Source: Microbacterium aurugineum
Lineage (GTDB): Bacteria; Actinomycetota; Actinomycetes; Actinomycetales; Microbacteriaceae
NCBI RefSeq assembly: GCF_023101205.1
Contig: NZ_CP078078.1
Span: forward strand, 2,108,001-2,172,000
DNA length: 64,000 nucleotides
Direction of reading: 5' to 3'
The first letter of the stretch is position 1. Each line of letters starts with the position of its first letter. Under the pieces are notes generated by a model. The model searched no databases. It had not been told where the DNA came from and was given only the letters and a program-made list of their open reading frames with translations. Shown piece by piece: positions 1-10,176 of this stretch. The position numbers and the translations under genes were made by a program.

Positions 1-428
1 GACGGCGTCCGCAGCTCACCCAGGTTGGTGTGCCTGGTGACCACGCCGATCGCTGTGGGGGCTGTGCCTGTGTCCCGGCGTTCGGGCACGATCGGCACGG
101 CTCGGACCCGCGTCGGCGTCTCCTCGAACCAGTCCGGCGATGAGGAATCCACGATCTCGGCCGACTCGAAAGCGCCCTGCACCTGCGTACGCCACTGAGG
201 CCGGACCCGCTCCCCGACGATGTCACGATAGAAGAGCGTGGCCGCACCACTCGGGCGTGCGTGCGCGACCGCGATGAAGGAGCCGTCCTCGGTCTGGATC
301 CAGATGACGATGTCGGCGGACGCGAGATCGGCGAGGAGCTGTCCGTCTCCGGCGAGACGATGGAGCCACTCCACGTCGCTGTCGGTCAGGAGGCCCTGGG
401 CATGGGCGAGATCGCTGAGGGTTGACAC
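1..428 (-). CDS. pdtaS: Sensor histidine kinase PdtaS, N-terminal part (cut by window edge)
   Basis: Only the first 142 codons are in the window; the gene runs off the left edge. It begins with a GTG at 428. The residues MSTLSDL, then a block with QLLADLASADIVIWI and later GVVTRHTNL, match the GAF-like N-terminal sensor domain of the actinobacterial kinase PdtaS (Rv3220c type). PdtaS phosphorylates the antiterminator-type response regulator PdtaR. The HisKA_2/HATPase part would lie outside. The start is favoured because TAGGCT sits at 435-440, six bases upstream, as for a leaderless message. The family call is by recall of the M. tuberculosis sequence and is fairly secure; the partner regulator is not visible. 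Confidence 0.85.
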   Translation of the reverse strand, partial: MSTLSDLAHAQGLLTDSDVEWLHRLAGDGQLLADLASADIVIWIQTEDGSFIAVAHARPSGAATLFYRDIVGERVRPQWRTQVQGAFESAEIVDSSSPDWFEETPTRVRAVPIVPERRDTGTAPTAIGVVTRHTNLGELRTP

Positions 429-440
429 CCTTCCAGCCTA
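429..440 (-). promoter_or_regulatory. Leaderless -10 element for pdtaS
   Basis: On the minus strand TAGGCT (435-440) fits the actinobacterial TAnnnT -10 pattern and lies 6 bases before the GTG at 428. Transcription would start at or next to the start codon. The spacer GGAAGG could also act as a very close ribosome site. No clear -35 is seen. Confidence 0.5.
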
Positions 441-452
441 CGGTCAGATCGG

Positions 453-839
453 TCAGAGAATCGCCAGGGAGGTCGCGCGCCAGCGTCGGTCGATCCCATC
501 CAGTCTCACCGCGACCGCCCGCGTGCGCCCCGGTCCGGCCACCACGACGACCGCTTCGATGACCCCGTCGATCGGAGCCGTCACCCGCAGGGACCGGATC
601 TCGAACGTCGGGCGAGCGGGAGCGACCCCGCGCGCGCTGCGCGCCCTCGCCGACAGGTTCGCCCGGGTCACCAGGCTGCGGAACGCGTCTTCGCTGAACC
701 ACCGCGCGAGCTGATCGACCTCACGGACGCCGGCGAGCACTTCGAGCACACCGCGGGTGAGACTGCGCAGGAGCGGTGCGGGATCGGGCAGTTCGCTGGT
801 CGGTGTCGGCTGCGGAGCGAAGTACTCGTGAGGCGTCAT
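453..839 (-). CDS. Rv3235 family protein
   Basis: A 128-residue soluble protein starting ATG at 839 (MTPHEYFAPQ). An acidic/proline N-terminus of about 20 residues is followed by a helical segment (LLRSLTRGVLEVLAGVR), then a region REVDQLARWFSEDAFRSL and a C-terminal beta-rich part ending in a WRATSLAIL-like sequence. This layout matches the Rv3235 family, whose members sit near secA in actinobacteria. Molecular function is unknown; some relatives resemble the SecA-adjacent Rv3235 fold but no catalytic residues stand out. GAGAG lies about 6 bases before the ATG. It ends 24 bases before pdtaS, so the two could be co-transcribed, although pdtaS also seems to have its own -10. Confidence 0.75.
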   Translation of the reverse strand: MTPHEYFAPQPTPTSELPDPAPLLRSLTRGVLEVLAGVREVDQLARWFSEDAFRSLVTRANLSARARSARGVAPARPTFEIRSLRVTAPIDGVIEAVVVVAGPGRTRAVAVRLDGIDRRWRATSLAIL

Positions 840-956
840 GTCGATCTCTCGGTCGGGAAGGTCTGCGAGGTCGTCAGTACAGCACCGACCGTCGGGCTCC
901 CGAACGCTGATCGAGGAAGTATGTGGATAACTCGTACGTCCGAAATCGGCGTCGCC

Positions 957-969
957 TACGCTCGGTCGG
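957..969 (+). promoter_or_regulatory. Leaderless -10 element for the gene at 970
   Basis: TACGCT at 957-962 followed by a 7-base spacer and the GTG at 970. There is no Shine-Dalgarno sequence in the spacer (CGGTCGG), so a leaderless transcript is the simplest reading. Confidence 0.5.
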
Positions 970-1581
970 GTGCACTGGGACCGACTGTTCGAAGACCTCG
1001 AGGGCCAACTGGCGTCCGAGTGGGAGGCCGAACGCGCCGTACTCGATGCGGAGTCGGAGAGGCTGCGCATCGCCCGGTTGGATCTGCGTGCGCGGCTGCG
1101 GGTTCTCTGCGGCTCCGACACGGACGCCCTGATCGACCTCGTGAACGGTCAACGCCTTCCGGTGACGGTGCGCACTCTCGGGGCCGACTGGATGGCCGTC
1201 GAATCGCGCGGCACCGGGGATGCCGTCCGCGCCCCGGCGGCCGCCCTTCTCGTCCCGCTGCACGCGATCGCCGGCATCACCACCGACCACGGCATGATCC
1301 TGGCGAGCCTCGAGGAGGCCCCTGTCAGCGAGCACGCACTCCGGGAGAGGATGACACTGGGCTTCGTGCTGCGTGATCTCGCGCGGCGCCGCGTCCCCGT
1401 ACACCTCACCACCCGGGTGGGTGAGGTGCACGGCACGATCGATCGCGCGGCCGCGGATCACCTGGATCTGGCGGTGCACGACCCGGGGCAGGCGCGCCTC
1501 GCCGGTGCGGTGCAGGGCTTCCGCATCGTCCCGTTCTCCGCACTGGTCGCGGTGCGTACCGCGGGAGATCAGTTGCCGTGA
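970..1581 (+). CDS. Conserved hypothetical protein, 203 aa
   Basis: I do not recognise a named family. The protein has no signal peptide or membrane segment. Its first 45 residues look like an alpha-helical or coiled-coil segment rich in Glu, Ala and Arg (EWEAERAVLDAESERLR). Two similar beta-rich halves follow: one around VNGQRLPVTVRTLGADWMAVE and one around RRRVPVHLTTRVGEVHGTIDRAAADHLDLAVHD. Each half reads like a short LSm/SH3-type barrel in which a polar surface is followed by a hydrophobic strand. The GTG start at 970 is supported by a TACGCT -10 seven bases upstream. The 3' end overlaps the convergent HTH gene by 13 bases. Function unknown. Confidence 0.7.
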   Translation: MHWDRLFEDLEGQLASEWEAERAVLDAESERLRIARLDLRARLRVLCGSDTDALIDLVNGQRLPVTVRTLGADWMAVESRGTGDAVRAPAAALLVPLHAIAGITTDHGMILASLEEAPVSEHALRERMTLGFVLRDLARRRVPVHLTTRVGEVHGTIDRAAADHLDLAVHDPGQARLAGAVQGFRIVPFSALVAVRTAGDQLP

Positions 1582-1847
1582 GCCGACGAGATGCCCCAGA
1601 CCTCGGGGAAGCTCGCCACCTGTGATTGCCTCCACAGCGCCATACGGCGAGACGTCTCCGATTCCTCGGCCAGATAGCCTTCCAGGCTCGACTCCTCCAC
1701 GCGCCAGCGCGGCGGCGACCCGAGCTGAGTTCCTCGCAGTCTGCCCTCGTGCACGAGCTCGATCACCTCGCCCACTCCGATGCTCAGCAGCTCGGCGACC
1801 TGCGCGGGGGCGAGGAATCGCGGCGCGCGCGAGGACGGGGCTGACAT
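1569..1847 (-). CDS. Small helix-turn-helix (MerR/excisionase-type) protein
   Basis: A 92-residue protein starting ATG at 1847. Residues 10-35 (RFLAPAQVAELLSIGVGEV) form the classic helix-turn-helix of MerR/excisionase/BldC-like DNA-binding domains. It is followed by a wing-like RGTQLGSPPRWRVE segment and the helix SLEGYLAE, typical of the HTH_17 fold. The C-terminal 25 residues are unrelated and contain two Trp. It is probably a DNA-binding regulator, but its target is unknown. GAGAAT lies six bases before the start, suggesting a leaderless transcript. It converges on and overlaps the upstream-facing gene at 970-1581 by 13 bases. Confidence 0.75.
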   Translation of the reverse strand: MSAPSSRAPRFLAPAQVAELLSIGVGEVIELVHEGRLRGTQLGSPPRWRVEESSLEGYLAEESETSRRMALWRQSQVASFPEVWGISSAHGN

Positions 1848-1859
1848 GCCCCCATTCTC
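1848..1859 (-). promoter_or_regulatory. Leaderless -10 element for the HTH gene
   Basis: GAGAAT (minus strand, 1854-1859) is followed by the six-base spacer GGGGGC and then the ATG at 1847. The hexamer keeps the A2 and T6 of the -10 box. A run of G could alternatively serve as a weak ribosome site. Confidence 0.35.
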
Positions 1860-1944
1860 CCTGACACGCTCCCCCGGATCGGGTCGGACGGAACCCTGTG
1901 GATAACCGAGGAAGTCCTGTTTCGATCTCTGTGACGATAGCGCC

Positions 1945-2565
1945 ATGCCTTTCCTCTCCCGACCTCGGCGCGCGTTCTGGGGCGACCTGCGGTTCCTCAT
2001 CGGGATCGCTCTCGTCGCGCTCTCGATCACCGCCGTGTGGCTCATCATCGATGCGGCAGACGACGCGGAACCGGTACTCCGAGCCGACCACACCATCGTC
2101 GAGGGCGAGACCCTCACCGCGGACGACTTCCAGGTCGTCGAGGTGGGACTCGGGTTGCTGAGCGACGACTACCTCGGCCCCGAAGACCTGCGATCGGGGC
2201 AGATCGCGGCACGGACGATCGAGAAGGGCGAGATCGTGCCGTTGTCGTCTCTCACCGACGCGGACCGGAGCCGGAAGACCACGATCGTGATCGAGAGCAA
2301 CACCGGCATCCCGGAGGAGGTGGAGCCCGGCACCGTCGTCGAGGTCTGGCACGCTCCGCCGATCGACGACGGGCGCTCGCGCGAGGCGCCCCGTATCCTC
2401 GTCGCCGACGTGATCGTGCGCGACGTGATCGAGCCGGACGGGGTCCTGGCTTCGGCGGGCACCCGGCTCGAGCTCGTGATCGACCGATCCGACGCGGCGG
2501 AGGTCCTCGCCGCGGTCACCGGCGGATCCGCCCTCTCGGTGCTGCCTGTCGGAGGCGCCTCATGA
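1945..2565 (+). CDS. SAF-domain membrane-anchored protein (CpaB/RcpC-like)
   Basis: 206 residues. A basic N-terminus (MPFLSRPRR) precedes one membrane helix at about residues 16-36, so the protein is likely anchored with most of it outside. A SAF domain starts near residue 45 (HTIVEGETLTADDFQVV) and contains the typical AARTIEKGEIV segment. The remainder (IPEEVEPGTVVEVWHAPP, GVLASAGTRLELVID) resembles the CpaB/RcpC extension found in Flp/tad pilus assembly. Its stop overlaps the next start by four bases (ATGA), so it is translationally coupled to a CpaE-like protein. No other tad genes are present here, so a pilus role is only a possibility. Confidence 0.75.
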   Translation: MPFLSRPRRAFWGDLRFLIGIALVALSITAVWLIIDAADDAEPVLRADHTIVEGETLTADDFQVVEVGLGLLSDDYLGPEDLRSGQIAARTIEKGEIVPLSSLTDADRSRKTTIVIESNTGIPEEVEPGTVVEVWHAPPIDDGRSREAPRILVADVIVRDVIEPDGVLASAGTRLELVIDRSDAAEVLAAVTGGSALSVLPVGGAS

Positions 2566-3839
2566 CCGCGGTGGTCGTGGCAATCGCGGAGCCACGCGCG
2601 AGCGCACTGGCCGCCGAACTGGAGCTGGAGGGGATCGACGTGCTCGCGGTCCTGACGGCCGGCACTCCGGTCGTCGATCTGCCTCCCGGCACCGAAGCGC
2701 TCATCGTTCCGGCGACCCGGGCCGTGCTGACCACCGAGCTGATCTCGACGTGTGATCGTGCGGGAGTGCGCGTCCTCGCCCTCGGCGGAGCGGACAGCCG
2801 CCTGCGCGGACGACTCGGGTTGTCTGCACCACTGCCCACCGAAGCCACCGGCTGGGAGGTCGCCGCGGCGCTGGGCACCGAGACCGTCGACGCGCCACTG
2901 CCTCACGGCCCCGAGCCCCACCGCGTCATCGCCGTCTGGGGACCGCACGGCGCCCCTGGACGCTCGACTGTCGCGATCCAACTCGCGGTCGAACTCGCCC
3001 GGGCCGGCCGCCGCACGGCTCTGATCGACGCCGACACCGTCGCGCCGTCGATCGCCCTGCTGCTCGGGCTCAGCGACGACGCTCCCGGAATCGCCGCCGC
3101 CTGTCGTCGAGCCGAACGAGGTGCCCTCGACGACGACGAACTGTCCCGCTTGTCCACCCGAATCCTGAGCGGAGGTCAGGACGTCGAAGTTCTGGCGGGG
3201 ATCAATCGCCCGAGCCGCTGGCCGGAACTGGCATCAGCCCGTCTCCGCACCACGCTGCAGGCCTGTCGTGGGTGGAGCGAGGAGACGGTCGTGGATGTGG
3301 CCGCAGCCTTCGACGCGGACGACGAGGTCACGTACGACCTCGCCGGGCCCCGTCGACACGCGGCGACCTCGGCGACGCTGATCGAGGCGGACCTGATCGT
3401 GGCCGTCGCGGCGGCGGATCCTCTCAGCATCAGCCGGTTCCTGCGTGACCACGCCGAACTGCGCCGCCTCACGGCCCCGACGCCCCTCGCCGTGGTCGTC
3501 AATCAGGTCAGGCAGGGTCCGCTCGGCATCGATGCGCGCAGGCAGGTCCGGCGCACCCTCGAGCGATTCGCGGGCATCACCGAGGTCACGTTCCTGCCCT
3601 TCGATCAGCGCGCTGCCGATGCCGCACTGCTGCACGCCCGGCCGATGACCGACGTCACGCCCCGTTCACAGCTCGTCGCCGGTGTGAGGAGACTGGCCGC
3701 GACCCTGTCTCCCACACGTCCGGAGCTTCCTACTGGCGGTAGCTCGAGAGGAAGTTCCCCAGTCGTTCGACGGCTTCGCTCAGTACTCGCGGCTCGGGCA
3801 GCGTCACCAGTCGCAGATGGTCGGGGGTCGGCCAGTTGA
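2562..3839 (+). CDS. CpaE/MinD-like P-loop protein with Arg in place of the P-loop Lys
   Basis: 425 residues, starting at the ATG that overlaps the SAF gene stop. An N-terminal receiver-like part (about 1-105) precedes a P-loop domain. The nucleotide loop reads GPHGAPGRST, with Arg where Walker A normally has Lys. It is followed by LIDADTVAPS, the switch-like Asp segment of SIMIBI/MinD ATPases, and later by LAVVVNQVRQG. This is the CpaE-type architecture. In tad systems CpaE localises the pilus machine, but here only the SAF partner is present. The last 110 bases lie antisense to the 3' end of alaA, and the Ala/Arg/Ser-rich tail of about 36 residues may be functionally unimportant. Confidence 0.7.
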   Translation: MTAVVVAIAEPRASALAAELELEGIDVLAVLTAGTPVVDLPPGTEALIVPATRAVLTTELISTCDRAGVRVLALGGADSRLRGRLGLSAPLPTEATGWEVAAALGTETVDAPLPHGPEPHRVIAVWGPHGAPGRSTVAIQLAVELARAGRRTALIDADTVAPSIALLLGLSDDAPGIAAACRRAERGALDDDELSRLSTRILSGGQDVEVLAGINRPSRWPELASARLRTTLQACRGWSEETVVDVAAAFDADDEVTYDLAGPRRHAATSATLIEADLIVAVAAADPLSISRFLRDHAELRRLTAPTPLAVVVNQVRQGPLGIDARRQVRRTLERFAGITEVTFLPFDQRAADAALLHARPMTDVTPRSQLVAGVRRLAATLSPTRPELPTGGSSRGSSPVVRRLRSVLAARAASPVADGRGSAS

Positions 3840-4956
3840 AGCCGGTGCCCTGCACCAGGAGGATGTGCTCGGAGACGAGGAGGTCGTAGACCAGGCGGGC
3901 GTCGTCCCTGATCTCGTGCACGTTCGGATCGAGACGCGGGAATGCGTAGAGCGCACCCTGAGGCTTGACGCAGGACACCCCGGGAATCGACTCCAGCCCT
4001 TCCCAGGCGATGTCTCGCTGCTCGCGCAGACGCCCGGTGGGAGCGATCAGCGCCTCGATGGACTGCACGCCCGACAGCGCGGCCTGGACGGCGTGCTGCG
4101 CAGGGACGTTCGGGCACAACCGCGTCGACGCCAGTAGCGTGATCCCCTCCAGGAAGCCCTTGGCGTGCCCCTGCGGGCCGGTGATGACCATCCACCCCGA
4201 GCGGTATCCCGCCACCCGGTACGTCTTGGACAAACCGTTGAACGTGAGGCAGAGCAGGTCGGGAGCGAGTGTCGCGGTCGGGATGTGGACCGCGTCGTCG
4301 AACAGGATCCGGTCGTAGATCTCGTCGGACAGGAGGAGCAGCTGGTGCTCCCGCGCGATCTGCACGAGACCTTCCAGGATTTCACGCGAATAGACGACAC
4401 CCGTCGGGTTGTTCGGGTTGATGATGACCAGAGCCTTGGTGCGAGGCGTGATCTTCGAGCGGATGTCCTCGAGATCCGGCTGCCACTCGTCGTCCTCGTC
4501 GCAGAGGTAATGCACGGGCGTGCCTCCCGCGAGACTGGTCATCGCGGTCCACAGCGGATAGTCGGGGGCGGGGATCAGAACCTCGTCGCCCTCGTCGAGC
4601 AGAGCCTGCATCGTCATCGTGATGAGTTCGGACACGCCGTTGCCGAGGTAGACGTCATCGGGGTCGAACCGGGGGAACCCCTCGATCTGCTCGTACCGGC
4701 TCACGACCGCGCGGCGGGCGGAGATGATGCCCTTGCTGTCGCTGTAGCCGTGCGCCGTGGGCATCGCGGCGAGCATGTCGTGCACGATCTGGTGCGGTGC
4801 ATCGAAGCCGAAGATGGCCGGATTGCCGGTGTTCAGCTTGAGGATCTTGTGACCCTCCGCTTCCAAGCGCGCCGCCTCGACGAGGGCGTTTCCGCGAATC
4901 TCGTACAGGACGTTCTTGAGCTTCGACGACTGGTCGAAGTTGCGCGTTGGGGTCAT
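3730..4956 (-). CDS. alaA: Alanine aminotransferase AlaA-like (glutamate-pyruvate aminotransferase)
   Basis: 408 residues, full length for class I/II PLP aminotransferases. It resembles E. coli AlaA throughout: SSKLKNV..EIRG near the N-terminus, LNTGNPAIFGFDAP, GYSDSKG, IINPNNPTG and the PLP lysine K244 in FNGLSKTYRVAG. The close match at SCVKPQGALY and LVQGTGFNWPTPDH makes alanine synthesis from pyruvate and glutamate the likely reaction, with PLP as cofactor in the cytoplasm. The ATG at 4956 is chosen because TAGGCT lies six bases upstream. Its 3' end is overlapped antisense by the CpaE-like gene. Confidence 0.9.
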   Translation of the reverse strand: MTPTRNFDQSSKLKNVLYEIRGNALVEAARLEAEGHKILKLNTGNPAIFGFDAPHQIVHDMLAAMPTAHGYSDSKGIISARRAVVSRYEQIEGFPRFDPDDVYLGNGVSELITMTMQALLDEGDEVLIPAPDYPLWTAMTSLAGGTPVHYLCDEDDEWQPDLEDIRSKITPRTKALVIINPNNPTGVVYSREILEGLVQIAREHQLLLLSDEIYDRILFDDAVHIPTATLAPDLLCLTFNGLSKTYRVAGYRSGWMVITGPQGHAKGFLEGITLLASTRLCPNVPAQHAVQAALSGVQSIEALIAPTGRLREQRDIAWEGLESIPGVSCVKPQGALYAFPRLDPNVHEIRDDARLVYDLLVSEHILLVQGTGFNWPTPDHLRLVTLPEPRVLSEAVERLGNFLSSYRQ

Positions 4957-4968
4957 CGACCAAGCCTA
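4957..4968 (-). promoter_or_regulatory. Leaderless -10 element for alaA
   Basis: Minus-strand TAGGCT at 4963-4968, then spacer TGGTCG and the ATG at 4956. No Shine-Dalgarno sequence. Confidence 0.5.
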
Positions 4969-4978
4969 CAGCGACGAA

Positions 4979-5010
4979 AGGAGGGCCAATCCACCCGGAC
5001 TGGCCCTCCT
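4979..5010 (-). terminator. Terminator downstream of secA
   Basis: A perfect 10-bp inverted repeat, AGGAGGGCCA (4979-4988) and TGGCCCTCCT (5001-5010), has a 12-base loop. In the secA direction the stem is followed by TTTCG. It lies 13 bases after the secA stop and just before the alaA promoter, so it separates the two genes. Confidence 0.75.
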
Positions 5011-5022
5011 CCTCACCGAACG

Positions 5023-7824
<2,802 letters not shown>

Positions 7825-7895
7825 GGATGTCATCTCCCTGTCAGTGGGTAAATCGCCGGCCATCGGTGGACCCGACGCCAGGCATACTTCGCCAT

Positions 7896-7991
7896 GTTAC
7901 CGGGCCGTGACCTCCACGTCGCCTGCACGTCGCCTGCAGGACGACCCGCGCGTCACGACGAGAGCATGCCCGGTAACCATATACTCGGTAT
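7896..7991. promoter_or_regulatory. Inverted and direct repeats in the secA-padR divergent region
   Basis: GTTACCGGG (7896-7904) and CCCGGTAAC (7969-7977) form a 9-bp inverted repeat 64 bases apart. Immediately right of it, ATACTCGGTAT (7981-7991) is a small palindrome (ATAC-3-GTAT) 32 bases before the padR start. An 11-base direct repeat, CACGTCGCCTG, occurs at 7915-7925 and 7926-7936. PadR regulators commonly bind dyads near their own promoter, so these are candidate autoregulatory sites. That is inference; no -10 is obvious. Confidence 0.4.
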
Positions 7992-8023
7992 CGCATTCGG
8001 CCCGATCACACGAGGAGACGACG

Positions 8024-8674
8024 ATGTCCGTACGCCAGAGCATGCTCGCCATCCTCGCCCAGGGACCCTGCTACGGATACCAGCTCCGGCACGAGTTCGA
8101 CCGACGCACCGGTTCGGTCTGGCCGTTGAACGTCGGCCAGATCTACAACACCCTCGAACGACTCGAACAGGACGGCCTCGTGCAGCGCGGCCACACCGAT
8201 GAGCAGGGGCATGTGTACTGGCGGATCACCCGCGCCGGAGAGGCGGAGGTCGCACGGTGGCTCGCCTCCCCCCTCGCGCGTGCCAAGGGAGCCCGCGATG
8301 AGCTGGCGATCAAGCTCGCCGTCGCCGCGACCCTCCCCGGTGTCGACGCCGCGGCCACGATCCACGCCCAGCGCGCGGCATCCCTGGAGCATCTCGAGAC
8401 GTTGCGGCAGGTCAGACGGACGAAGCGCGGTGAGGACGGACCCCAGGGACTCGCCTGGTCACTAGTGGTCGACTCGATGATCTTCTCCGCCGAAGCCGAG
8501 GTGCGCTGGCTCGACCACGCCGCCGAGCGCCTCACCGGACACCCGCAGCACGCGATGGCGCTCGAACTCACGGAGGAGCGACCCAAACGCGGACGCCCTG
8601 CGAAATCCGGCGCCGCGATCACCGATGCCGAGATCACCGGTGCCGAGATCACCGAAACCGCGCCTGCAGCCTGA
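8024..8674 (+). CDS. PadR family transcriptional regulator
   Basis: 216 residues. Residues 1-80 form the PadR winged helix: SMLAILAQGPCYGYQL, then GQIYNTLERLEQDGLV and the wing VYWRITRAGEAEV. A C-terminal helical dimerisation domain of the Vir family type follows (residues about 90-175), and a low-complexity tail contains KRGRPAK and near-repeats of ITDAEITGAEIT. PadR proteins repress efflux or stress genes, with a ligand often releasing them. GAGGAGA lies 6-12 bases before the ATG. There is no obvious efflux target beside it; the next gene is a coiled-coil protein 100 bases on. Autoregulation through the upstream dyads is plausible. Confidence 0.88.
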   Translation: MSVRQSMLAILAQGPCYGYQLRHEFDRRTGSVWPLNVGQIYNTLERLEQDGLVQRGHTDEQGHVYWRITRAGEAEVARWLASPLARAKGARDELAIKLAVAATLPGVDAAATIHAQRAASLEHLETLRQVRRTKRGEDGPQGLAWSLVVDSMIFSAEAEVRWLDHAAERLTGHPQHAMALELTEERPKRGRPAKSGAAITDAEITGAEITETAPAA

Positions 8675-8766
8675 GCGAACATCGTCGCGACGACCACAGG
8701 GCCGCTCGACCGAACTTCCCCGTTCGCCCGGAGCGGATGCTCAGCCGGCTCATGCGCCGGGGAAAC

Positions 8767-8778
8767 TAGGATCGACCC
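8767..8778 (+). promoter_or_regulatory. Leaderless -10 element for the coiled-coil protein
   Basis: TAGGAT at 8767-8772 and a six-base spacer (CGACCC) precede the ATG at 8779. No ribosome-binding site is visible. Confidence 0.5.
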
Positions 8779-10101
8779 ATGGCTGGTTTTTGGGGCAAGC
8801 GCAAACGCGAACAGGAAGAGCTCGCCGCTCGGGACGCCGATCTGGCTCGGCGTGCGGAGCAGGCCCTCGTCGGAGCGGACGAGCGGATCCGCACCACAGC
8901 CGACGAGCTCTCCTTCGCCGAGGCCGAACTCGGCGAAGGCCTGACCGCCGACCTGCGGACGGCACTCGCCGCGGTGCGCACCCATCTGCGCGAGGCGTTC
9001 CAGCTCCACCAGCTGAATCACGATGAGATCCCCGACACGGACGAAGAGCTCCGCACCCGCAATGCACGCATCCTGCAGCTGTGCGACTGGGCGCAGGACC
9101 TCCTCGACGAGAAGACCTCCGAGCTCGCGGAGTCCGTCTCCACGGTTCGACGCGCGCCCGAGATCATCGCACGGGTGAGAGCGGAGGCTGAGGCGCTCAG
9201 CGCCCGCATCCCGCAGACCAACGAGGCTGTCGCACGTCTCTCCGCACGCTACGCCGATTCCGCGATGCACCAGATCACGGCCAGCGCCGCCGAAGCGGAG
9301 CAGCTCATCAGCTTCGCGACCCACAGCGCCGACGTGTCGGAGCGCCGTCGCACGGCGAAGCAGAACGAAGAGGCGAACGTCGCGCTCGAGACCGCGACCG
9401 AAGCGACCCGGCGAGCATCCGCGCTCCTCGACGCGGTCGAGGACTTCGAGATCGAAGCATTGCGCGCCGAATCCACGCTCGCCGAAGTCGTGGCAGACTC
9501 CCGCAACGACCTCATCGCCGCACGCAACGCTCCCGCGGTACCGGCGGTGGCCTCAGCCGTCGCAGACCTCCAGGCCGCGCTCTCGGCGCTGACGCCGTCG
9601 GGACAACCCAACGATCCGTTCGCGGAGCTCTCCCGCTTGCGTGACGCCAACTCCGCGCTGGACGACGCCATCGCGAAGGCACGCCACCGCGCCGAGAACC
9701 CGCTCCCGAGCATCGCCCAGGTGCAGCACGCGATCGACGACGCCGACCGACAGCTGGGCGTGGCACGCGGCTTGATCGCCGGTCATCGCGGCTGGATCGG
9801 CGCGGACGCCCGCACACGCCTCGCCGAGGCGGAGCGACTTCGTGTCGACCTCTCCGACCTCCTCCCGGCCGAAGAGACCCGCGAAGCCGCCCTCGTGCAG
9901 GCACGACGGGTCGCACACCTCGCCTCCGAGGCTCTGCAGCTCGCCCAGCGCGACATCGATTCGTCCCGCCCGCAGGACGAGGGCTGGGGCGGCGGCGGAT
10001 GGGGAGGCGGCGGCGGACGACGCGGTGGCGGCGGTGACCTCGCATCCGGCATCCTCGGTGGACTCGTGATCGGCAGCCTGCTCGACGGAATCTTCGACTG
10101 A
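8779..10101 (+). CDS. Coiled-coil protein with Gly-rich C-terminus (TPM-protein-like, no TPM domain)
   Basis: 440 residues. After a basic start (MAGFWGKRKREQEE) nearly the whole chain is Ala/Glu/Arg-rich helix with long heptad-like stretches. It is followed by a Gly-rich loop (GWGGGGWGGGGGRRGGGG) and a hydrophobic end, ASGILGGLVIGSLLDGIFD. This helical-plus-glycine layout is the C-terminal half of actinobacterial TPM-domain membrane proteins, but the signal peptide, TPM domain and membrane helix are missing. It may be a cytoplasmic derivative, possibly with peripheral membrane contact through the C-terminal hydrophobic segment. Function unknown. Transcribed alone, with a leaderless -10 and a terminator shared with hpf. 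Confidence 0.75.
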   Translation: MAGFWGKRKREQEELAARDADLARRAEQALVGADERIRTTADELSFAEAELGEGLTADLRTALAAVRTHLREAFQLHQLNHDEIPDTDEELRTRNARILQLCDWAQDLLDEKTSELAESVSTVRRAPEIIARVRAEAEALSARIPQTNEAVARLSARYADSAMHQITASAAEAEQLISFATHSADVSERRRTAKQNEEANVALETATEATRRASALLDAVEDFEIEALRAESTLAEVVADSRNDLIAARNAPAVPAVASAVADLQAALSALTPSGQPNDPFAELSRLRDANSALDDAIAKARHRAENPLPSIAQVQHAIDDADRQLGVARGLIAGHRGWIGADARTRLAEAERLRVDLSDLLPAEETREAALVQARRVAHLASEALQLAQRDIDSSRPQDEGWGGGGWGGGGGRRGGGGDLASGILGGLVIGSLLDGIFD

Positions 10102-10127
10102 CCCGAGCCCTCACGCCTCCCGGACGT

Positions 10128-10167
10128 CGAAACGGCCCGGTCCCTTTCTCGGGGCCGGGCCGTTTCG
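10128..10167. terminator. Bidirectional terminator between convergent genes
   Basis: A perfect 13-bp inverted repeat, CGAAACGGCCCGG (10128-10140) and CCGGGCCGTTTCG (10155-10167), has a 14-base loop. It lies between the coiled-coil gene and hpf, which converge, so it can end both transcripts. Confidence 0.85.
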
Positions 10168-10176
10168 CAACGTCGA

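Noticed and set aside
874..2352. A long minus-strand open frame spanning several genes
   Set aside because: Composition-driven antisense frame; overlapping plus-strand genes have recognisable domains and start signals.
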